Assembly (NCBI GenBank): GCA_021775095.1
Contig: JAJFII010000103.1
Coordinates: forward strand, 245,597-309,596
Direction of reading: 5' to 3'
Origin: Rhodospirillales bacterium
Lineage (GTDB): Bacteria > Pseudomonadota > Alphaproteobacteria > Rhodospirillales > Casp-alpha2
Length of the DNA stretch: 64,000 bases
Part shown: one piece after another, positions 63,425 to 64,000 of the stretch
Layout of the letters: each line of letters opens with the position of its first letter
How positions within the stretch are numbered: the first letter of the stretch is position 1
Program-made: the position numbers and the translations under genes
The notes under the pieces: generated by a model
What the model was told of the DNA's origin: nothing
What the model saw: the letters and a program-made list of their open reading frames with translations, nothing else
Databases searched by the model: none

Positions 63425-64000
63425 TTGATTTCCTTATGGTGAAGTAAACGCGAAGCTGGCAGGGTTGCCGCATCGAGCAGGCTTAATGCGCCTCTAGCCG
63501 CCCGTGATGAATAACCATTGTCGCCGTGCGCCCGGCTTAACACATAGCCCCCCTGGACAATCGCCAAAAGACTACAAGCCAACTCGTTGGCATTGATATG
63601 GGCACCTATGGTGCCCTGTTCGATGGCTTGCAACAGGCTTTCGGTTAATTTTTTTTCCGCATGGGCAAAATATCGCGCGATCGGGACCCGCAGGGTGGTC
63701 TCGGAGACCGATACTTCATGGGTTAAACGGCCCATCCGGCAGCCCTTTTTGCCGGCGCGTTTTTTGCTTAGGAAACGACGAATACGGTCGAGGGGAGGCT
63801 GGGCAGATGGCAGCGACCGGTTCAAACTTTCGATCAGTTCAGCCTCAATTTCGTCCAGCGCCACCGCCGCCAGATTTTGTTTGCCGGAAAAGTGATGGTA
63901 CAGACTGCCATGCCCGGCACCACTTCGCGCTAGCACCTTGCCGGGGCTCATGGCTTCATAACCAATTTCCCACATCAGCGATTTGGCCGCATCGACAATC
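63421..64000 (-). CDS. TetR-family regulator, 5' end cut by window edge
   Basis: At least 192 residues of a TetR/AcrR regulator. The helix-turn-helix is visible in IVDAAKSLMWEIGYEAMSPG followed by KVLARSGAGHGSLYHHFSG, with YHHF typical of the family. The frame is open through base 64000, so the first residues are missing. The C-terminal ligand domain has no recognisable signature. It overlaps the GST gene, which it probably represses. Confidence 0.88.
   Translation of the reverse strand, partial: IVDAAKSLMWEIGYEAMSPGKVLARSGAGHGSLYHHFSGKQNLAAVALDEIEAELIESLNRSLPSAQPPLDRIRRFLSKKRAGKKGCRMGRLTHEVSVSETTLRVPIARYFAHAEKKLTESLLQAIEQGTIGAHINANELACSLLAIVQGGYVLSRAHGDNGYSSRAARGALSLLDAATLPASRLLHHKEIK

Overview
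The window looks like chromosomal DNA of a respiratory alphaproteobacterium, probably a Rhodospirillales-type organism. The grounds are family-level: an FNR/FixK-controlled fixNOQP-fixGHIS (ccoNOQP-ccoGHIS) cluster, two tripartite tricarboxylate transport (TTT) systems, an oxalyl-CoA pathway and a large amount of acyl-CoA and organic-acid metabolism. I recognised no rRNA, tRNA or CRISPR array. Species cannot be decided from this sequence.

Layout. (1) 1-5.1 kb: end of a PfkB-type sugar kinase, a NicO-type metal transporter, then a leftward group of hemN, nnrS and an Asp/Glu racemase-like gene. (2) 5.1-15.5 kb: a microaerobic block. Two perfect FNR boxes lie between hemN and a universal stress protein gene. 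Next come a four-cysteine FNR regulator, two more FNR boxes flanking a 32-residue membrane miniprotein, then cbb3 oxidase and its assembly genes. The last gene, ccoS, appears to start with CTG. A compact RNA-like element with an intrinsic terminator lies upstream of hemN on the minus strand. (3) 15.5-26.7 kb: an oxalate module: TTT transporter, FCD-type GntR regulator, oxalyl-CoA decarboxylase, formyl-CoA transferase, a protein like the N-terminal half of 10-formyl-THF dehydrogenase, formate-THF ligase and a second stress protein. (4) 26.7-34.6 kb: a gamma-glutamyltransferase-family hydrolase (possibly an oxamate amidohydrolase) divergent from a second TTT system, followed by a split TPP-dependent decarboxylase and an aldehyde dehydrogenase. 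The palindrome TGGTATACCA precedes both TTT systems and a variant precedes the GntR gene, suggesting one regulon.

(5) 34.6-41.7 kb: ArfB, a hybrid histidine kinase split by a -1 frameshift exactly at a T_TTT_TTG heptamer, then an accessory islet. The islet holds a hicA toxin gene with a nonsense codon next to intact hicB, a broken IS21-type istB with one IS end, and a MerR-regulated ynfA-like pair. (6) 41.9-51.2 kb: cysH, then five genes matching the composition of the levulinic-acid (lva) pathway (acyl-CoA ligase, SDR, acyl-CoA dehydrogenase, APH-like kinase, DUF6285 protein). A 3-hydroxyacyl-CoA dehydrogenase, a MetY-like enzyme and an alpha/beta hydrolase follow. (7) 51.2-54.9 kb: leftward TauE/SafE, AzlC, AzlD and a membrane-anchored class III cyclase. 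(8) 55.0-62.8 kb: the most unusual unit, a tight rightward operon of a GntR/UTRA regulator, a DUF3604 PHP-like protein, a VOC protein and a complete succinate dehydrogenase/fumarate reductase-like complex. A TauE/SafE transporter is inserted inside the sdh genes, and the flavoprotein has Cys in place of the FAD-linking His. (9) 62.8-64 kb: a GST and a TetR regulator that runs off the right edge.

Most functions are assigned from motifs read by eye. Substrates of the TTT2 module, the lva-like cluster and the DUF3604 operon are inferred or unknown.
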